Assembly: GCF_900218015.1 (NCBI RefSeq)
Contig: NZ_UFQQ01000015.1
Coordinates: 1-64,000, forward strand
Length of the DNA: 64,000 nucleotides
Direction of reading: 5' to 3'
DNA from: Rhodopseudomonas pentothenatexigens
Lineage (GTDB): Bacteria > Pseudomonadota > Alphaproteobacteria > Rhizobiales > Xanthobacteraceae
A model generated the notes under the pieces. That model made no database searches. It was given only the letters and a program-made list of their open reading frames with translations, and was not told where the DNA came from. This document shows, piece by piece, positions 29,737-40,573 of the stretch. Numbering within the stretch: the first letter of the stretch is position 1; every line of letters starts with the position of its first letter. The position numbers were made by a program, and so were the translations under genes.

Positions 29737-32457
29737 ATGACCATCCGCCCCGACATCGCCGTGCCGCCCGACGCCGCTCCGCCCGCCGAGGCGCCGGCAA
29801 AAATGTCGCCGATGATGGAGCAGTACCACGAGATCAAGGCCGCCAATCCGGGGCTGCTCTTGTTCTACCGGATGGGCGACTTCTACGAGCTGTTCTTCGA
29901 GGACGCCGAAATCGCCTCGCGCGCGCTCGGCATCACGCTCACCAAGCGCGGCAAGCATCTGGGCGCCGACATTCCGATGTGCGGCGTGCCGGTCGAGCGC
30001 TCCGACGACTATCTGCACCGGCTGATCGCGCTCGGGCATCGCGTCGCGGTGTGCGAGCAGACCGAAGATCCGGCCGCGGCCCGCGCCCGCAAGAGCGTGG
30101 TGCGGCGCGACGTGGTGCGGCTGATCACCCCCGGTACACTGACCGAAGACACCCTGCTCGACGCCCGCGCCAACAACTATCTGCTGGCCATCGCGCGTGC
30201 CCGCGGTTCCGCCGGCACCGATCGGATCGGGCTGGCCTGGATCGACATCTCCACCGGTGAGTTCTGCGTCACCGAGTGTTCGACCGGCGAACTCGCCGCG
30301 ACGCTGGCGCGGATCAATCCGAACGAAGCGATCGTGCCCGACGCGCTGTATAGCGACGCTGAACTCGCCCCGACCTTGCGCGAGCTCGCCGCCGTCACGC
30401 CGCTGACCCGCGACGTGTTCGATTCAGCCACCGCCGAGCGACGGCTGTGCGATTACTTCGCGGTCGCCACCATGGACGGCCTCGCCGCGCTGTCTCGGCT
30501 GGAAGCCACGGCGGCCGCGGCCTGCGTGACGTACGTCGACCGCACCCAGCTCGGAAAACGGCCGCCGCTGTCGCCTCCGTCGCGCGAAGCGGTCGGCACC
30601 ACGATGGCGATCGACCCGGCGACCCGGGCCAACCTCGAACTGACCCGCACGCTCGCCGGCGAGCGCCGCGGTTCGCTGCTCGACGCGATCGATTGCACGG
30701 TGACGGCCGCGGGGTCGCGGCTGCTGGCGCAGCGGCTCGCCGCGCCGCTGACCGATGCGGTCACGATCGCCCGCCGGCTGGACTCGGTCGAAGCCTTCGC
30801 AGGCGATTCCGGACTTCGCGAACAGATTCGCAGCTCGCTGCGGGCGGCGCCCGACATGGCGCGCGCGTTTGCCCGGCTGTCGCTCGGCCGCGGAGGCCCG
30901 CGGGATCTGGCGAACTTGCGCGACGGCATCCGCGCCGCCGACGAGGTGCTGGTGCAGCTGGCGCAGCTCGCCAGCCCGCCGCAGGAGATCGCCGCCGCGA
31001 TGGCGGCGCTGCAGCGCCCCTCGCGCGAGCTGTGCGCCGAGCTCGGCCGCGCGCTCGCCGACGATCTGCCGCTGCTCAAACGCGATGGCGGCTTCGTCCG
31101 CGAAGGCTATGAGCCCGCGCTCGACGAAACCCGCAAGCTGCGCGACGCCTCGCGGCTGGTGGTGGCGTCGATGCAGGCACGCTACGCCGACGATACCGGC
31201 ATCAAGGCACTGAAGATCCGGCACAACAACGTGCTGGGATATTTCGTCGAAGTCTCGGCGCAGCACGGCGAAAGGCTGATGGCGCCGCCGCTGAACGCCA
31301 CCTTCATCCATCGCCAGACGCTGGCCGGGCAGGTCCGCTTCACCACCGCCGAGCTCGGTGAGATCGAGGCCAAGATCGCCAATGCGGGCGACCGCGCACT
31401 CGGGCTCGAGCTGGAAATCTTCGACCGCCTCGCGGCGATGATCGATGCTGCCGGCGACGACCTGCGCGCCGCCGCGCATGCGTTCGCGCTGCTCGATGTC
31501 GCCACCGCGCTGGCCAAGCTCGCGAGTGACGACAACTACGTCCGGCCCGAAGTCGACGACTCGCTGGCGTTCGCCATCGAAGGCGGCCGGCATCCGGTGG
31601 TCGAGCAGGCGCTGAAGAAAGCCGGCGAGCCGTTCATCGCCAACGCCTGCGACCTGTCGCCCGGCCCGGCGCAGAAGAACGGCCAGATCTGGCTGCTGAC
31701 CGGCCCGAACATGGCCGGTAAGTCGACTTTCCTGCGCCAGAACGCGTTGATCGCGCTGCTCGCCCAGGTCGGCAGCTTCGTGCCGGCGAACCGTGCGCGG
31801 ATCGGCATCGTCGACCGGCTGTTCTCCCGCGTCGGCGCCGCCGACGATCTCGCCCGCGGCCGCTCCACCTTCATGGTCGAAATGGTCGAGACCGCGGCGA
31901 TCCTCAATCAGGCGTCCGAACGCGCGCTGGTGATCCTCGACGAGATCGGCCGCGGCACCGCGACGTTCGACGGCCTGTCGATCGCCTGGGCGGCGATCGA
32001 GCACCTGCACGAACAGAATCGCTGCCGCTCGCTGTTCGCGACGCACTACCACGAGCTGACCGCGCTGTCGGCCAAGCTGCCGCGGCTGTTCAACGCCACC
32101 GTGCGGGTCAAGGAATGGCGCGGCGAGGTCGTCTTCCTGCACGAGGTGCTGCCCGGCTCGGCCGACCGCTCCTATGGTATTCAGGTCGCCAAGCTTGCCG
32201 GCCTACCGCCCGCGGTGGTGGCCAGAGCAAAGACCGTACTCGCCAAGCTCGAAGCCAACGACCGCGGCCAGCCCAAGACGCTGATCGATGACCTGCCGCT
32301 GTTCGCCATCACCGCCCGCGCACCGGCCGAAGCCGCCCTTCCGAGCGAGGCCGAGCAACTGATCGAGGCCGTCAAGGCGCTGCATCCCGACGAGATGACC
32401 CCGCGCGAGGCGCTGGAGGCGCTGTACGCCCTGAAGGCTAAGCTGCCGCGATCGTAG
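29737..32457 (+). CDS. mutS: DNA mismatch repair protein MutS
   Basis: This 906-residue protein recognises mismatches and starts repair. The mismatch-binding Phe-x-Glu is at 49-51 in [11 protein letters not shown]. The clamp and lever regions follow. The ATPase has Walker [10 protein letters not shown] (from 656), Walker [11 protein letters not shown] with Asp-735/Glu-736, and the signature [11 protein letters not shown]. The C-terminal helical region ends [11 protein letters not shown] 29737 is preceded by a Pro/Ala-rich coding start typical of alphaproteobacteria. The stop codon TAG is part of the arm of a palindromic repeat that begins at 32453, so the last residue or two may have been set by the repeat. 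Confidence 0.97.
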   Translation: MTIRPDIAVPPDAAPPAEAPAKMSPMMEQYHEIKAANPGLLLFYRMGDFYELFFEDAEIASRALGITLTKRGKHLGADIPMCGVPVERSDDYLHRLIALGHRVAVCEQTEDPAAARARKSVVRRDVVRLITPGTLTEDTLLDARANNYLLAIARARGSAGTDRIGLAWIDISTGEFCVTECSTGELAATLARINPNEAIVPDALYSDAELAPTLRELAAVTPLTRDVFDSATAERRLCDYFAVATMDGLAALSRLEATAAAACVTYVDRTQLGKRPPLSPPSREAVGTTMAIDPATRANLELTRTLAGERRGSLLDAIDCTVTAAGSRLLAQRLAAPLTDAVTIARRLDSVEAFAGDSGLREQIRSSLRAAPDMARAFARLSLGRGGPRDLANLRDGIRAADEVLVQLAQLASPPQEIAAAMAALQRPSRELCAELGRALADDLPLLKRDGGFVREGYEPALDETRKLRDASRLVVASMQARYADDTGIKALKIRHNNVLGYFVEVSAQHGERLMAPPLNATFIHRQTLAGQVRFTTAELGEIEAKIANAGDRALGLELEIFDRLAAMIDAAGDDLRAAAHAFALLDVATALAKLASDDNYVRPEVDDSLAFAIEGGRHPVVEQALKKAGEPFIANACDLSPGPAQKNGQIWLLTGPNMAGKSTFLRQNALIALLAQVGSFVPANRARIGIVDRLFSRVGAADDLARGRSTFMVEMVETAAILNQASERALVILDEIGRGTATFDGLSIAWAAIEHLHEQNRCRSLFATHYHELTALSAKLPRLFNATVRVKEWRGEVVFLHEVLPGSADRSYGIQVAKLAGLPPAVVARAKTVLAKLEANDRGQPKTLIDDLPLFAITARAPAEAALPSEAEQLIEAVKALHPDEMTPREALEALYALKAKLPRS

Positions 32458-32536
32458 GATGGGTTGGGCGCACGCGAAATCCATCAACGCCCAGCACGGG
32501 TCAGATGGGTTTCGCTGCCGCTCAACCCATCCTACG
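32453..32536. repeat. Palindromic repeat overlapping the mutS stop codon
   Basis: The perfect 14-base outer arms are CGTAGGATGGGTTG (32453-32466) and CAACCCATCCTACG (32523-32536), with a partly matching inner part (GCGAAATCCATC / GATGGGTTTCGC). The TAG of mutS lies in the left arm. Confidence 0.85.
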
Positions 32537-32559
32537 AACTGAACCGCACCCGAAAGCGA

Positions 32560-32588
32560 AAAATGGCCGGGACGAGCCCGGCCATTTC
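32560..32588 (-). terminator. Intrinsic terminator of the PpiC-type gene
   Basis: On the minus strand, AAATGGCCGGGC / CCCGGCCATTT is followed by TTTTTCGC. It lies 24 bases past the stop of the peptidyl-prolyl isomerase gene. Confidence 0.8.
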
Positions 32589-32611
32589 GACAATCAACAC
32601 TTTGAAAGAGT

Positions 32612-33547
32612 TTACTTCTTGGCCGGCGCCGGGGTGGCGGGCTTGGCCGCATCGGCAGGCTTCGCCGCGTCCGCCGGCTTGGCGGCATCCGGCTTCGCGG
32701 CCGGCTGGTCCATCCGCTCGATCTTGGCGGCCTGGCGCAGCTTGCTGACATAGTCCGACTGCGCCTTGCGGGCGACGTACTGCTCGATCTGCGCCTTGAC
32801 CTGGTCGAAGCTCGGCGGCTTGCGGTTGCGCTTCTCTTCGACCTTGATGATGTGCCAGCCGAACTGGGTCTTGACCGGCTCGGAGATCTTGCCCGGCTCC
32901 AGCGCGAACGCCGCCGCGGAGAATTCCGGCACCATCTGGTCCTTGGTGAAGAAGCCGAGGTCGCCGCCGTCGGAAGCGCCCGGATCCTTGGACTTCTTTT
33001 TCGCCAACTCGGCGAAGTCGGCGCCCTTCTTCAGCTCTTCGGCGACCGCCTTGGCCTCGTCCTCGGTCTCGACCAGGATGTGGCGGGCGTGGACTTCCTG
33101 CTCGCCCGAAATCTGCTTGGCAGCCTCGTCATACACCGTCTTCATCGCCGCATCGGTGGTCGCCGCCTTGCCTTCGGCGGAGAGCACGTCGTCCATCAGC
33201 AGCCGGTTGCGGGCAAATTCCAGGCGCTTCTTGAAATCGGCGTTGTCTTGGATCTTCTTGTCTTCGGCTGCCTTGGCGACGATCTTCATGTCGATCAGGA
33301 AGGCGAGCACGTTCTCCTTCTTGGTCGCCGGGTCCATCTGCGCCAGGCTCGGACCGAGCTCCTGCTCGGCGAGGTCGACGTCGCTCTGGCGGATCTCGGC
33401 GCCGTTGACCTTGGCCAGTACCGGGTTGGCATCCTGGGCGCGCGCGACGGGAGTAGCCAGCAGCGCGAATGCGAGACAACCTGTCACAGCCGCGCTGAGC
33501 AGGCCGGCGCGCAGGCCGGATGGGACTGCGTTGGACGCAGGTGTCAT
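32612..33547 (-). CDS. Periplasmic peptidyl-prolyl cis-trans isomerase (parvulin/PpiC type)
   Basis: This 311-residue protein has a Sec signal peptide (hydrophobic GLLSAAVTGCLAFALLA, cleavage near ARAQ-DA). A SurA_N-like chaperone region precedes the parvulin domain: VHARHILVETEDEAKAVAEE, then FAELAKKKSKDPGASDGGDL, GFFTKDQMVPEF and FGWHIIKVEEKR. It probably folds outer-membrane or periplasmic proteins. The C-terminus is a low-complexity Ala/Lys/Pro tail with repeated PADAAKPADAAKP. ATG 33547 gives a proper signal peptide; the frame runs open to 33610. It is divergent from secA across 340 bases. Confidence 0.9.
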   Translation of the reverse strand: MTPASNAVPSGLRAGLLSAAVTGCLAFALLATPVARAQDANPVLAKVNGAEIRQSDVDLAEQELGPSLAQMDPATKKENVLAFLIDMKIVAKAAEDKKIQDNADFKKRLEFARNRLLMDDVLSAEGKAATTDAAMKTVYDEAAKQISGEQEVHARHILVETEDEAKAVAEELKKGADFAELAKKKSKDPGASDGGDLGFFTKDQMVPEFSAAAFALEPGKISEPVKTQFGWHIIKVEEKRNRKPPSFDQVKAQIEQYVARKAQSDYVSKLRQAAKIERMDQPAAKPDAAKPADAAKPADAAKPATPAPAKK

Positions 33548-33887
33548 GGAAAATCCTTGTCTTGAAAGCCGGGGTGTCGGGGCGGCGGAACAGTCACCCA
33601 ATCGCGGCACCTTGGCAACGCGAAAAGTCTGTCAAAATGATGAAATCCTTGAAAGGCGGCCGCGTTGACAACCTTCAGGCCCAGCCATATCTGTGCCGCC
33701 ACAGGCTCGGGTCGGGCGGTCGTCGCGCGACCGCGCCTGGCAACCGGTCCTCGGATTGCTGGATTACCAATCATTTCGCGCGCGCGCCTGTATCCTGATG
33801 GGCGCCTGAGCGTCACGATGAGTTGATAGTGGCCCGAGCGGACGGCATCACGGCTGCTACGTCACACTACAACAACAGGAAGCTGGT
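33548..33887. other. 340-base intergenic region between ppiC-type gene and secA
   Basis: The gap contains divergent promoters for the isomerase gene and secA. I see one good sigma70-like promoter on the plus strand (33665-33693). I find no small gene or riboswitch in it. The plus-strand secA leader would be about 190 bases long. Confidence 0.5.
33665..33693 (+). promoter_or_regulatory. Probable sigma70-type promoter for secA
   Basis: TTGACA (33665-33670), a 17-base spacer and TATCTG (33688-33693) lie on the plus strand in the non-coding gap, 195 bases before the secA start. Confidence 0.45.
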
Positions 33888-36728
33888 ATGATCGGCGCGC
33901 TCGCCCGCAAACTCTTCGGCTCCGCTAACGACCGCAGGGTCAAGGGTTACCAGTCGCGGGTCACCGCGATCAATGCGCTCGAACCGGAACTGGCCAAGCT
34001 GTCCGACGAGGCACTGAAGGCCCGCACCGCCGAATTCCGCGCCGAGCTCGCGAACGGCAAGTCCCTCGACGATCTTCTGGTGCCGGCCTTCGCCACCGTT
34101 CGCGAGGCCGCCAAGCGCACCCTCGGCCAGCGCCACTTCGACGTGCAGCTGATCGGCGGCATGGTGCTGCACGAGGGCGACATCGCCGAGATGAAGACCG
34201 GCGAAGGCAAGACCCTGGTCGCGACGCTCGCGGTCTATCTCAACGCACTGGCCGGCAAGGGCGTCCACGTCGTCACGGTGAACGACTACCTGGCCAAGCG
34301 CGACTCCGGCTGGATGGGCCAGATTTACGGCTTCCTCGGCATGACCACCGGCGTGATCGTACACGGGCTGGACGACGCCCAGCGCCAGGCCGCCTACGCC
34401 TGCGACATCACCTACGGCACCAACAACGAATACGGCTTCGACTATCTGCGCGACAACATGAAGTACCGGCTGGAGGACATGGTCCAGCGCGGGCACAATT
34501 TCGCGATCGTCGACGAAGTCGACTCGATCCTGATCGACGAAGCGCGCACCCCGCTGATCATCTCCGGCCCGCTCGACGACCGCTCGGATTTCTACAACAC
34601 CATCGACACCTTCATTCCGCGGCTGGACAAGTCGGACTACGATATCGACGAGAAGCAGCGCACCGTGACGCTGACCGAAGCCGGCATGGAGAAGATCGAG
34701 ACGCTGCTGAAGGACGCCGGGCAGCTCCGCGGCGAGTCGCTGTACGACGTCGAGAACGTCTCGGTGGTGCACCACGTCAACCAGGCGCTGCGCGCCCACA
34801 CCCTGTTCCAGCGCGACAAGGACTACATCGTCCGCAACGACGAGGTGGTGATCATCGACGAATTCACCGGCCGCATGATGCAGGGCCGGCGCTATTCGGA
34901 AGGCCTGCACCAGGCGCTCGAAGCCAAGGAGCACGTCACCGTCCAGCCGGAAAACCAGACGCTGGCGTCGATCACCTTTCAGAATTACTTCCGGATGTAC
35001 GACAAGCTCGCCGGCATGACCGGCACCGCGGCCACCGAGGCCGACGAGTTCTTCGACATCTACAAGCTCGAAGTGGTCGAGATCCCGACCAACCTGCCGA
35101 TCGCCCGTCTCGACGAAGACGACGAGGTCTATCGCACCCAGCAGGAGAAATACGCCGCAATCCTCGCCGAGGTCGAGCGCGCCAACAAGCGGATGCAGCC
35201 GGTGCTGGTCGGCACCGCGTCGATCGAGAAGTCCGAGGTGCTGGCCGAGTATCTGAAGAAGAACGGCTACAAGCAGATTGACTTCACCGACCCGAAGGGG
35301 ATGGACAAGCTGTATGCCGCCGCCCGCGCCGGCAAGCCGGCCAAACTGTTCGCGGTGCTGAATGCGCGCTTCCACGAGCAGGAAGCCTACATCGTCGCCG
35401 AGGCCGGCGTGCCGGGCGCCATCACCATCGCCACCAACATGGCGGGCCGCGGTACCGACATCAAACTCGGCGGTTCGCTGGAGATGCGGCTTCAGCAGGA
35501 AGCCGGGCACATCACCGATGAAGCCGAGAAGGCGGCGAAGATCGCCGAGATCAAGGCCGACATCGAGCGCTTCCGCGACATCGTGCTGAAGGCCGAGGAC
35601 GAGATCGAACTCGAGCCCGCCAAGGGCAACAAGCCGGCCAAGACCGCGAGGCGTCCCGGCGGCCTCTACATCATCGGCTCCGAGCGCCACGAGAGCCGCC
35701 GTATCGACAACCAGCTGCGCGGCCGCTCCGGCCGTCAGGGCGACCCGGGCCGCTCCAAGTTCTTCCTGTCGCTGGAAGACGATCTGATGCGGATCTTCGG
35801 CTCCGACAAGCTCGACACCATGCTGACCCGCCTCGGCCTCAAGGAAGGCGAGGCGATCATCCATCCGTGGATCAACAAGGCGCTGGAGAAGGCGCAGCAG
35901 AAGGTCGAAGCACGCAACTTCGACATCCGCAAGAACCTGCTCAAGTTCGACGACGTCCAGAACGATCAGCGCAAGGTGATCTTCGATCAGCGCATCGAGC
36001 TGATGAAAGAAGACAGCGTGGCCGAGACGGTCACCGACATGCGCCACACCTACATCGAAGACCTGGTGGCCAAATACGTTCCCGAACACGCTTATGCGGA
36101 GCAGTGGGATGTCGCCGGGCTGAAGGCCGAACTGGACCGGGTCGTCGGCCTCGACATTCCGGTCGACGAATGGGCCAAGGAAGAAGGCATCGCCGACGAG
36201 GAGCTGATCACGCGGCTGGAGCGGGTGTTCGACGAGCACATGGCCGCCAAGGTCGGCCAGTGGGGTTCGGACGTGATGCGCTATGCCGAAAAGAGCATCC
36301 TGCTGCAGACGCTGGACCATCTGTGGCGCGAGCATCTGGTGATGCTCGACCATCTGCGCCAGGTGATCGGGCTGCGCGGCTACGGCCAGCGCGATCCGCT
36401 GCAGGAGTACAAGTCCGAAGCCTTCAATCTCTTCCAGGAGATGAGCTCGCATTTGCGCGAGGCAGTGACGGCGCAATTGATGCGCGTGGAAATCATTCCG
36501 CCGGATCAGCCGCAGGAACTGCCGCCGATGGAGGTCCACAAGATGGACCCGGACACCGGGCAGGACGAGATGGCGTTCGCCAACGTCTCGCTGGCTCCGG
36601 CCCAGGCCGCCGACAAGCCCGCGCGCGACCCGAACAGACCCGAGACCTGGGGCAAGGTCGGCCGCAACGAGGACTGCCCGTGCGGCTCCGGCAAGAAGTA
36701 CAAGCACTGCCACGGCCGCTACGCGTAA
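33888..36728 (+). CDS. secA: Preprotein translocase ATPase SecA
   Basis: This 946-residue motor drives unfolded preproteins through SecYEG. Walker A is [11 protein letters not shown] with Lys-108, and the DEVD box is at 209-212. Also seen are [17 protein letters not shown], the ATPase block [12 protein letters not shown], and [17 protein letters not shown]. The C-terminal SEC-C zinc motif is [15 protein letters not shown], which also binds SecB. ATG 33888 follows an AACAGGAAGCTGGT leader with AGGA at good spacing. An insertion with a Lys/Ala/Glu-rich stretch near 545-590 is usual in alphaproteobacteria. A terminator follows. Confidence 0.98.
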   Translation: MIGALARKLFGSANDRRVKGYQSRVTAINALEPELAKLSDEALKARTAEFRAELANGKSLDDLLVPAFATVREAAKRTLGQRHFDVQLIGGMVLHEGDIAEMKTGEGKTLVATLAVYLNALAGKGVHVVTVNDYLAKRDSGWMGQIYGFLGMTTGVIVHGLDDAQRQAAYACDITYGTNNEYGFDYLRDNMKYRLEDMVQRGHNFAIVDEVDSILIDEARTPLIISGPLDDRSDFYNTIDTFIPRLDKSDYDIDEKQRTVTLTEAGMEKIETLLKDAGQLRGESLYDVENVSVVHHVNQALRAHTLFQRDKDYIVRNDEVVIIDEFTGRMMQGRRYSEGLHQALEAKEHVTVQPENQTLASITFQNYFRMYDKLAGMTGTAATEADEFFDIYKLEVVEIPTNLPIARLDEDDEVYRTQQEKYAAILAEVERANKRMQPVLVGTASIEKSEVLAEYLKKNGYKQIDFTDPKGMDKLYAAARAGKPAKLFAVLNARFHEQEAYIVAEAGVPGAITIATNMAGRGTDIKLGGSLEMRLQQEAGHITDEAEKAAKIAEIKADIERFRDIVLKAEDEIELEPAKGNKPAKTARRPGGLYIIGSERHESRRIDNQLRGRSGRQGDPGRSKFFLSLEDDLMRIFGSDKLDTMLTRLGLKEGEAIIHPWINKALEKAQQKVEARNFDIRKNLLKFDDVQNDQRKVIFDQRIELMKEDSVAETVTDMRHTYIEDLVAKYVPEHAYAEQWDVAGLKAELDRVVGLDIPVDEWAKEEGIADEELITRLERVFDEHMAAKVGQWGSDVMRYAEKSILLQTLDHLWREHLVMLDHLRQVIGLRGYGQRDPLQEYKSEAFNLFQEMSSHLREAVTAQLMRVEIIPPDQPQELPPMEVHKMDPDTGQDEMAFANVSLAPAQAADKPARDPNRPETWGKVGRNEDCPCGSGKKYKHCHGRYA

Positions 36729-36754
36729 CCGGCGCAGGCCAGATCAGGACAAGC

Positions 36755-36782
36755 AATGCCCGGCCTCGTGCCGGGCATTTTG
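36755..36782 (+). terminator. Intrinsic terminator of secA
   Basis: The stem AATGCCCGG / CCGGGCATT with a 7-base loop is followed by TTTTG, 26 bases past the secA stop. Confidence 0.75.
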
Positions 36783-36805
36783 CTGTCTGGCCCTCAAAAC
36801 CCAGC

Positions 36806-36931
36806 CGTCATTCCGGGGCGCGCAGCAACGCTGCGCGAACCCGGAATCCCGAGATTGTGGAAGTATGCAAGGTGCCCTGAACGGCGAGATTCCGGGTTCG
36901 CTCGCTGACGCGAGCGCCCCGGAATGACCGA
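36806..36931. repeat. Dispersed palindromic repeat (CGTCATTCCGGGGCGC type)
   Basis: About 126 bases have outer arms CGTCATTCCGGGGCGC and GCGCCCCGGAATGACCGACG, and internal copies GAACCCGGAATC / GAGATTCCGGGTTC. It is placed between convergent secA and the L,D-transpeptidase gene. Confidence 0.85.
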
Positions 36932-36962
36932 CGTGGGAGTTTCTAACGAAGAGCGCGCCGCC

Positions 36963-38399
36963 TCAGCGAAACGCCGAGAACCGGCTGTCGAACGAATTCG
37001 ACGACACCACCGGAGCGCCGCCGGAGATCATGCCGGACGGTCTGGGGGAGGCCGACGAGGTGGTCTCGGCGGCCTCGAGACTCGGCTTCAGCGGCGGCCG
37101 CGCAGCGGCCTGCTTGGTCTCGGCAGCCTTCGGCAACGCTCCGTGCGGACGCGGCGCCGGCTCGTGCCGCGCCGCGGTGCTGACCGGCGCCGACGGCAAC
37201 GGCCGGGCAGACGTGGTCGACTCATTGCCCGGCTTGCGGCTGCCGGCGAGCAGACTGCCGATATCGTCCTTCGACGCCGAGGCGACGCGTGCCTTCGCGG
37301 CGACTCCGCTCGATTCAGCCGGCGCAGCGACCAGCAGATTATCCGACGGACGCGGCGGATTGACGGTGGGCGGGATCGTGCCAGGTGCGCGTTCGAACGA
37401 GGCGACCGACAGCGACTTGTCTTCCGGGGCCTCCGACAGCCCGGTCGAGGCGTCGGGAATTTTCGAGGCGAACACGTGGTTCATGCCACCGTCGATGCCG
37501 GTGTTGAGACGCGCCACCGGCGTTCCCTTGGCGATCAGTTCGGCGATCTTGATGTTGTCCTGCTTGTCCTTTTCGCGCACCGCCTCGGCGATGTCGGGCC
37601 GGACCTCGTAGGCCGGGCATTTGGCCGAGGCGTTGAACTGCAACGGCTTGGTCGAACCCGGCGGCGGCGCGGCGTCGAACACGTACTTGCGTTCGCAGAA
37701 ATCGACCTTCGGTTCCTGCCGCGTCACTTCGAAATGATCGTAGCCTTCCTTCAGCATCTTCCAGAACGGCATGTTCGGATTGTTGCGATGCTTGGCGAAA
37801 TTCGCCGGCGTCATCTTGAACGGATAGGCCTGGAGCTGGAAGGCGCGCTGGCCACCGAAGAACGACTCGCGCCCCAGCGCATAGATCTCGGCGATCTGTT
37901 CGTCGGTCATCGCGTAGCAGCCGCGCGACGAGCAGTCGCCGTGCACCATCAGCTGCGAGCCGGTGCGCCCGAGCGACTTGTCGAATGCGTTGGGATAGCC
38001 GGTGTTGAACGACAGATAGTACGACGATTGCGGGTTCATCTGGCCCGGGGAGATCGAATAGAACCCCTCCGGCGCCTGACGATCGCCTTCGCGGATCTTC
38101 GGGCCGAGATCGCCGGACCAGCGGCAGATCGGATAGGACTTCAGCAGTTGGAACACGCCGGTGCGGTCCTGCTTCCAGACCTCGAGCTCGGCTTCCTGCT
38201 TGAACAGCCGCACCAGAATCGGCGACTGCAGGTCCATGTTCTTTTCCTGCATCGCCGCGACCAGCTTGGGCGGCACCGGCTGATTGGCCTTGGCATTGGT
38301 GGCCAGCGCCATCTGGTCGCTGTTGCAGCCGGCGAGCAACGGCATGGTCGCGAGCGCAGCCGTCAGCATCAGCGCGCGTACAAGCGGACTTTTCGTCAC
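36963..38399 (-). CDS. Lipoprotein with L,D-transpeptidase (YkuD) catalytic domain, YafK/DpaA-like
   Basis: This protein of about 478 residues has a lipoprotein signal peptide with lipobox MPLLAGC. The YkuD-type domain holds the catalytic motif MVHGDCSSRGCYAMTD (His...Cys), the form seen in E. coli YafK/DpaA, which removes Braun lipoprotein from peptidoglycan. Whether this enzyme makes or cuts cross-links cannot be told. The domain ends near residue 270. A long Ala/Pro/Ser-rich tail with low complexity follows. GTG 38399 has GGGGGAG seven bases upstream; GTG 38402 is equally possible. Confidence 0.85.
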   Translation of the reverse strand: MTKSPLVRALMLTAALATMPLLAGCNSDQMALATNAKANQPVPPKLVAAMQEKNMDLQSPILVRLFKQEAELEVWKQDRTGVFQLLKSYPICRWSGDLGPKIREGDRQAPEGFYSISPGQMNPQSSYYLSFNTGYPNAFDKSLGRTGSQLMVHGDCSSRGCYAMTDEQIAEIYALGRESFFGGQRAFQLQAYPFKMTPANFAKHRNNPNMPFWKMLKEGYDHFEVTRQEPKVDFCERKYVFDAAPPPGSTKPLQFNASAKCPAYEVRPDIAEAVREKDKQDNIKIAELIAKGTPVARLNTGIDGGMNHVFASKIPDASTGLSEAPEDKSLSVASFERAPGTIPPTVNPPRPSDNLLVAAPAESSGVAAKARVASASKDDIGSLLAGSRKPGNESTTSARPLPSAPVSTAARHEPAPRPHGALPKAAETKQAAARPPLKPSLEAAETTSSASPRPSGMISGGAPVVSSNSFDSRFSAFR

Positions 38400-38763
38400 C
38401 ACGAAGCTCCCCCGACGACCGGCAAACCCGCACCCCACATTCGAGCAGCTCAGCCCGTCCAGCTTCCGCGCGGCCGTCGCGTCACCTGACCTTTGCAAGA
38501 TCCGGCGGATTCGACCGCTCGCCTTTACCAAATCCTGCACCATCATCGGCGCCAACGTATTGACGCCGTGTGCACTCTGCCAAGATTATCCTTAAGCCCT
38601 TGGGGTCGCAAGCCGATCAGGCCGGCGGTGGGGCGGTCCGGAAATCTTGGTCAAGGAACATTGAATCGCCGGGGCGCGGCGAAACTGCGGCGAGCGCCGG
38701 ACTTTGCATCAGCGGTGCGGATTTGGTTAAGATTCGATCAATTCGCCGCGCGGGCGATCCTGA
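38400..38763. other. 364-base gap between the lipoprotein gene and accA
   Basis: Both flanking genes are on the minus strand, so the lipoprotein gene promoter should lie here. I see no ORF with coding character, no clear terminator for accA and no repeat. The open frame continuing upstream of the lipoprotein start has no conserved features. Confidence 0.5.
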
Positions 38764-39726
38764 TCACGCCAGCTTGCGGCCGATCTCGAGGAATTTCTGC
38801 CGGCGATGGACGCGGATCGCATCGCGGCCCTGGCCCTTCAGCTCGGCGAAAGCCGCCGCGATCGCGTCTCCGGCCGTCGCGATCATCACCGCCGGATCAC
38901 GGTGAGCGCCGCCTTTGGGCTCGGGCAGGATCTGATCGATCACCCCGAACCTCAGCAGGTCCTGCGCGGTGATCTTCATCGAGTTCGCCGCTTCCTGGGC
39001 CTTGGTGCCGTCACGCCACAGGATCGACGACGCCGCTTCCGGCGAGATCACGCTGTACACCGCGTGCTCCAGCATCAGCACCTTGTTGGCGGTGGCAATC
39101 GCGATCGCGCCGCCGGAGCCGCCCTCACCGATCACCATGGCGACGTTCGGCACGCCGAGCTGCAGGCAGGCCTCGGTCGAACGCGCGATCGCTTCGGCCT
39201 GGCCACGCTCCTCTGCGCCGATCCCGGGATAGGCACCCGCGGTGTCGACCAGCGACAGCACCGGGAGATCGAAGCGATCGGCCATTTCCATCAGCCGCAC
39301 CGCCTTGCGATAGCCTTCCGGCCGCGCCATGCCGAAATTGTGCCGCAGCCGGGTCTCGGTGGTCGATCCTTTTTCCTGGCCGATGACGCAGACGCTCTCG
39401 CCGCGGAAACGGCCGAAGCCTCCGACCAGCGCTTCGTCGTCGCCGAACTTGCGGTCGCCGGCCAAAGGCGTGAACTCGGTGATCAGCCCTTCGATGTAGT
39501 CGACGCAATGCGGCCGCTGCGGATGCCGCGCGACCTGGGTCTTCTGCCACGGCGTCAGCGCGGCATAGAGATCCTGCAGCGCCTGCTGCGCCTTCTCCTC
39601 GATCTTCTCGATTTCCTCGTGGATATCGCTGCCGGACGCCGCAAGCGTGCGCAGTTCGTCGATCTTGGAATCGAGTTCCGCCACCGGCTTTTCGAAGTCG
39701 AGATAGCTGCGCATGGGCCCGGACAT
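38764..39726 (-). CDS. accA: Acetyl-CoA carboxylase carboxyltransferase subunit alpha
   Basis: This 320-residue subunit transfers carboxyl from biotin to acetyl-CoA, making malonyl-CoA for fatty acids; it works with AccD. Seen: N-terminal [19 protein letters not shown], coiled [35 protein letters not shown], the Gly-rich oxyanion region [20 protein letters not shown], and [22 protein letters not shown] 39726 is used; an internal ATG at 39714 (MRSYLDFEK) is the other candidate and is the more usual family start. It is the only fatty acid gene here, as is common for accA. Confidence 0.97.
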   Translation of the reverse strand: MSGPMRSYLDFEKPVAELDSKIDELRTLAASGSDIHEEIEKIEEKAQQALQDLYAALTPWQKTQVARHPQRPHCVDYIEGLITEFTPLAGDRKFGDDEALVGGFGRFRGESVCVIGQEKGSTTETRLRHNFGMARPEGYRKAVRLMEMADRFDLPVLSLVDTAGAYPGIGAEERGQAEAIARSTEACLQLGVPNVAMVIGEGGSGGAIAIATANKVLMLEHAVYSVISPEAASSILWRDGTKAQEAANSMKITAQDLLRFGVIDQILPEPKGGAHRDPAVMIATAGDAIAAAFAELKGQGRDAIRVHRRQKFLEIGRKLA

Positions 39727-39824
39727 GACTTTGGCGATATGGGGAGGAAAGCTGCGGCCGATAGGGGCCGCCCGGCTTTTCTAGCCATCTGGGAGCCAAG
39801 TCAAGCGGATGGGACAAGCGGCGC

Positions 39825-39853
39825 TTCGCATCCACCGACCGGGTGGATGCGAA
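39825..39853. other. Perfect 12-base inverted repeat downstream of padR
   Basis: TTCGCATCCACC-GACCG-GGTGGATGCGAA forms a 12-5-12 hairpin between the padR stop and accA. There is no T-run on either side, so it is not a typical terminator. It may protect the 3' end of the padR transcript or be a short repeat. Confidence 0.6.
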
Positions 39854-39921
39854 TGCGTCGCGGCGCGCCCTCAGCCAACAGCTTCAGATCGACGGCGGAG
39901 CGCGCGGTCGCGGCCTCGGCG

Positions 39922-40557
39922 TTACAGCCGTTCGATCCGGCCCGCGACTTCGTCGATCAGCGCCACGGCCTCGTGCAGCTTGGTCTTGTCGAGCCCCTCG
40001 CCGAGGCGATTTTGCAGCACGCTGCGCAGATTGTGCATCGCGCGCCGCACCGGGGCGGCATCGATACGCTCGCGCATCGCGCCCAGCGCGTCGAGCCGAG
40101 CCGTGATCGCCGCAAGCTCTGCTGCGTGGGCGTCCAGATGGGCGGCACCCTCCGAGGTGACCGCGAACTGCTTGCGCGCGCCGTCGGTGACCTGTTCTTC
40201 GATCAGCCCCATCTCGCTGAGCATCGTCAGCGTCGGATAGACGATGCCGGGGCTCGGCGCATAGGCGCCGGCAGTCCGTTCCTCGATCGCCCGGATCAGA
40301 TCGTAGCCGTGACGCGGCTTGTCGGCGATCAGCTTCAACAGCAGCAGCCGCAGTTCGCCGCCGTCGAACATTCGCCGGCCGCCGCCGCGCCGGCCATGCC
40401 CTGGATGACCAAACCCGCCGGTCTCGTCCTCCCAGCCGCCGCGGCGCGGGCCGGCGTGAACCGGTCGCTGGTGAAGCCCATGGTCGCGGCCGGAGCGGCC
40501 GTGCCGGCCGGGGAACTGCATTTCGCGGTGAAATCCAAACATATTCATCAACCTCAT
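39922..40557 (-). CDS. PadR-family transcriptional regulator
   Basis: This protein of about 211 residues has a His/Gly/Arg-rich N-terminal stretch of about 60 residues, then the winged helix GELRLLLLKLIADKPRHGYDL. The PadR hallmark follows: PSPGIVYPTLTMLSEMGLIEE with wing DGARKQFAVTSEG. The C-terminal helices probably dimerise. Such proteins repress their own and linked genes. Here the operator candidate (an 11-base inverted repeat) lies just upstream. The start is uncertain: ATG at 40557 or 40548 are both reasonable. The target is unknown; no transporter gene is adjacent. Confidence 0.88.
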   Translation of the reverse strand: MRLMNMFGFHREMQFPGRHGRSGRDHGLHQRPVHAGPRRGGWEDETGGFGHPGHGRRGGGRRMFDGGELRLLLLKLIADKPRHGYDLIRAIEERTAGAYAPSPGIVYPTLTMLSEMGLIEEQVTDGARKQFAVTSEGAAHLDAHAAELAAITARLDALGAMRERIDAAPVRRAMHNLRSVLQNRLGEGLDKTKLHEAVALIDEVAGRIERL

Positions 40558-40573
40558 GGCTCGTGATGCGCTC

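Noticed and set aside
33867-36713. 948-codon minus-strand ORF opposite secA
   Set aside because: Antisense shadow of secA with no recognisable domain.
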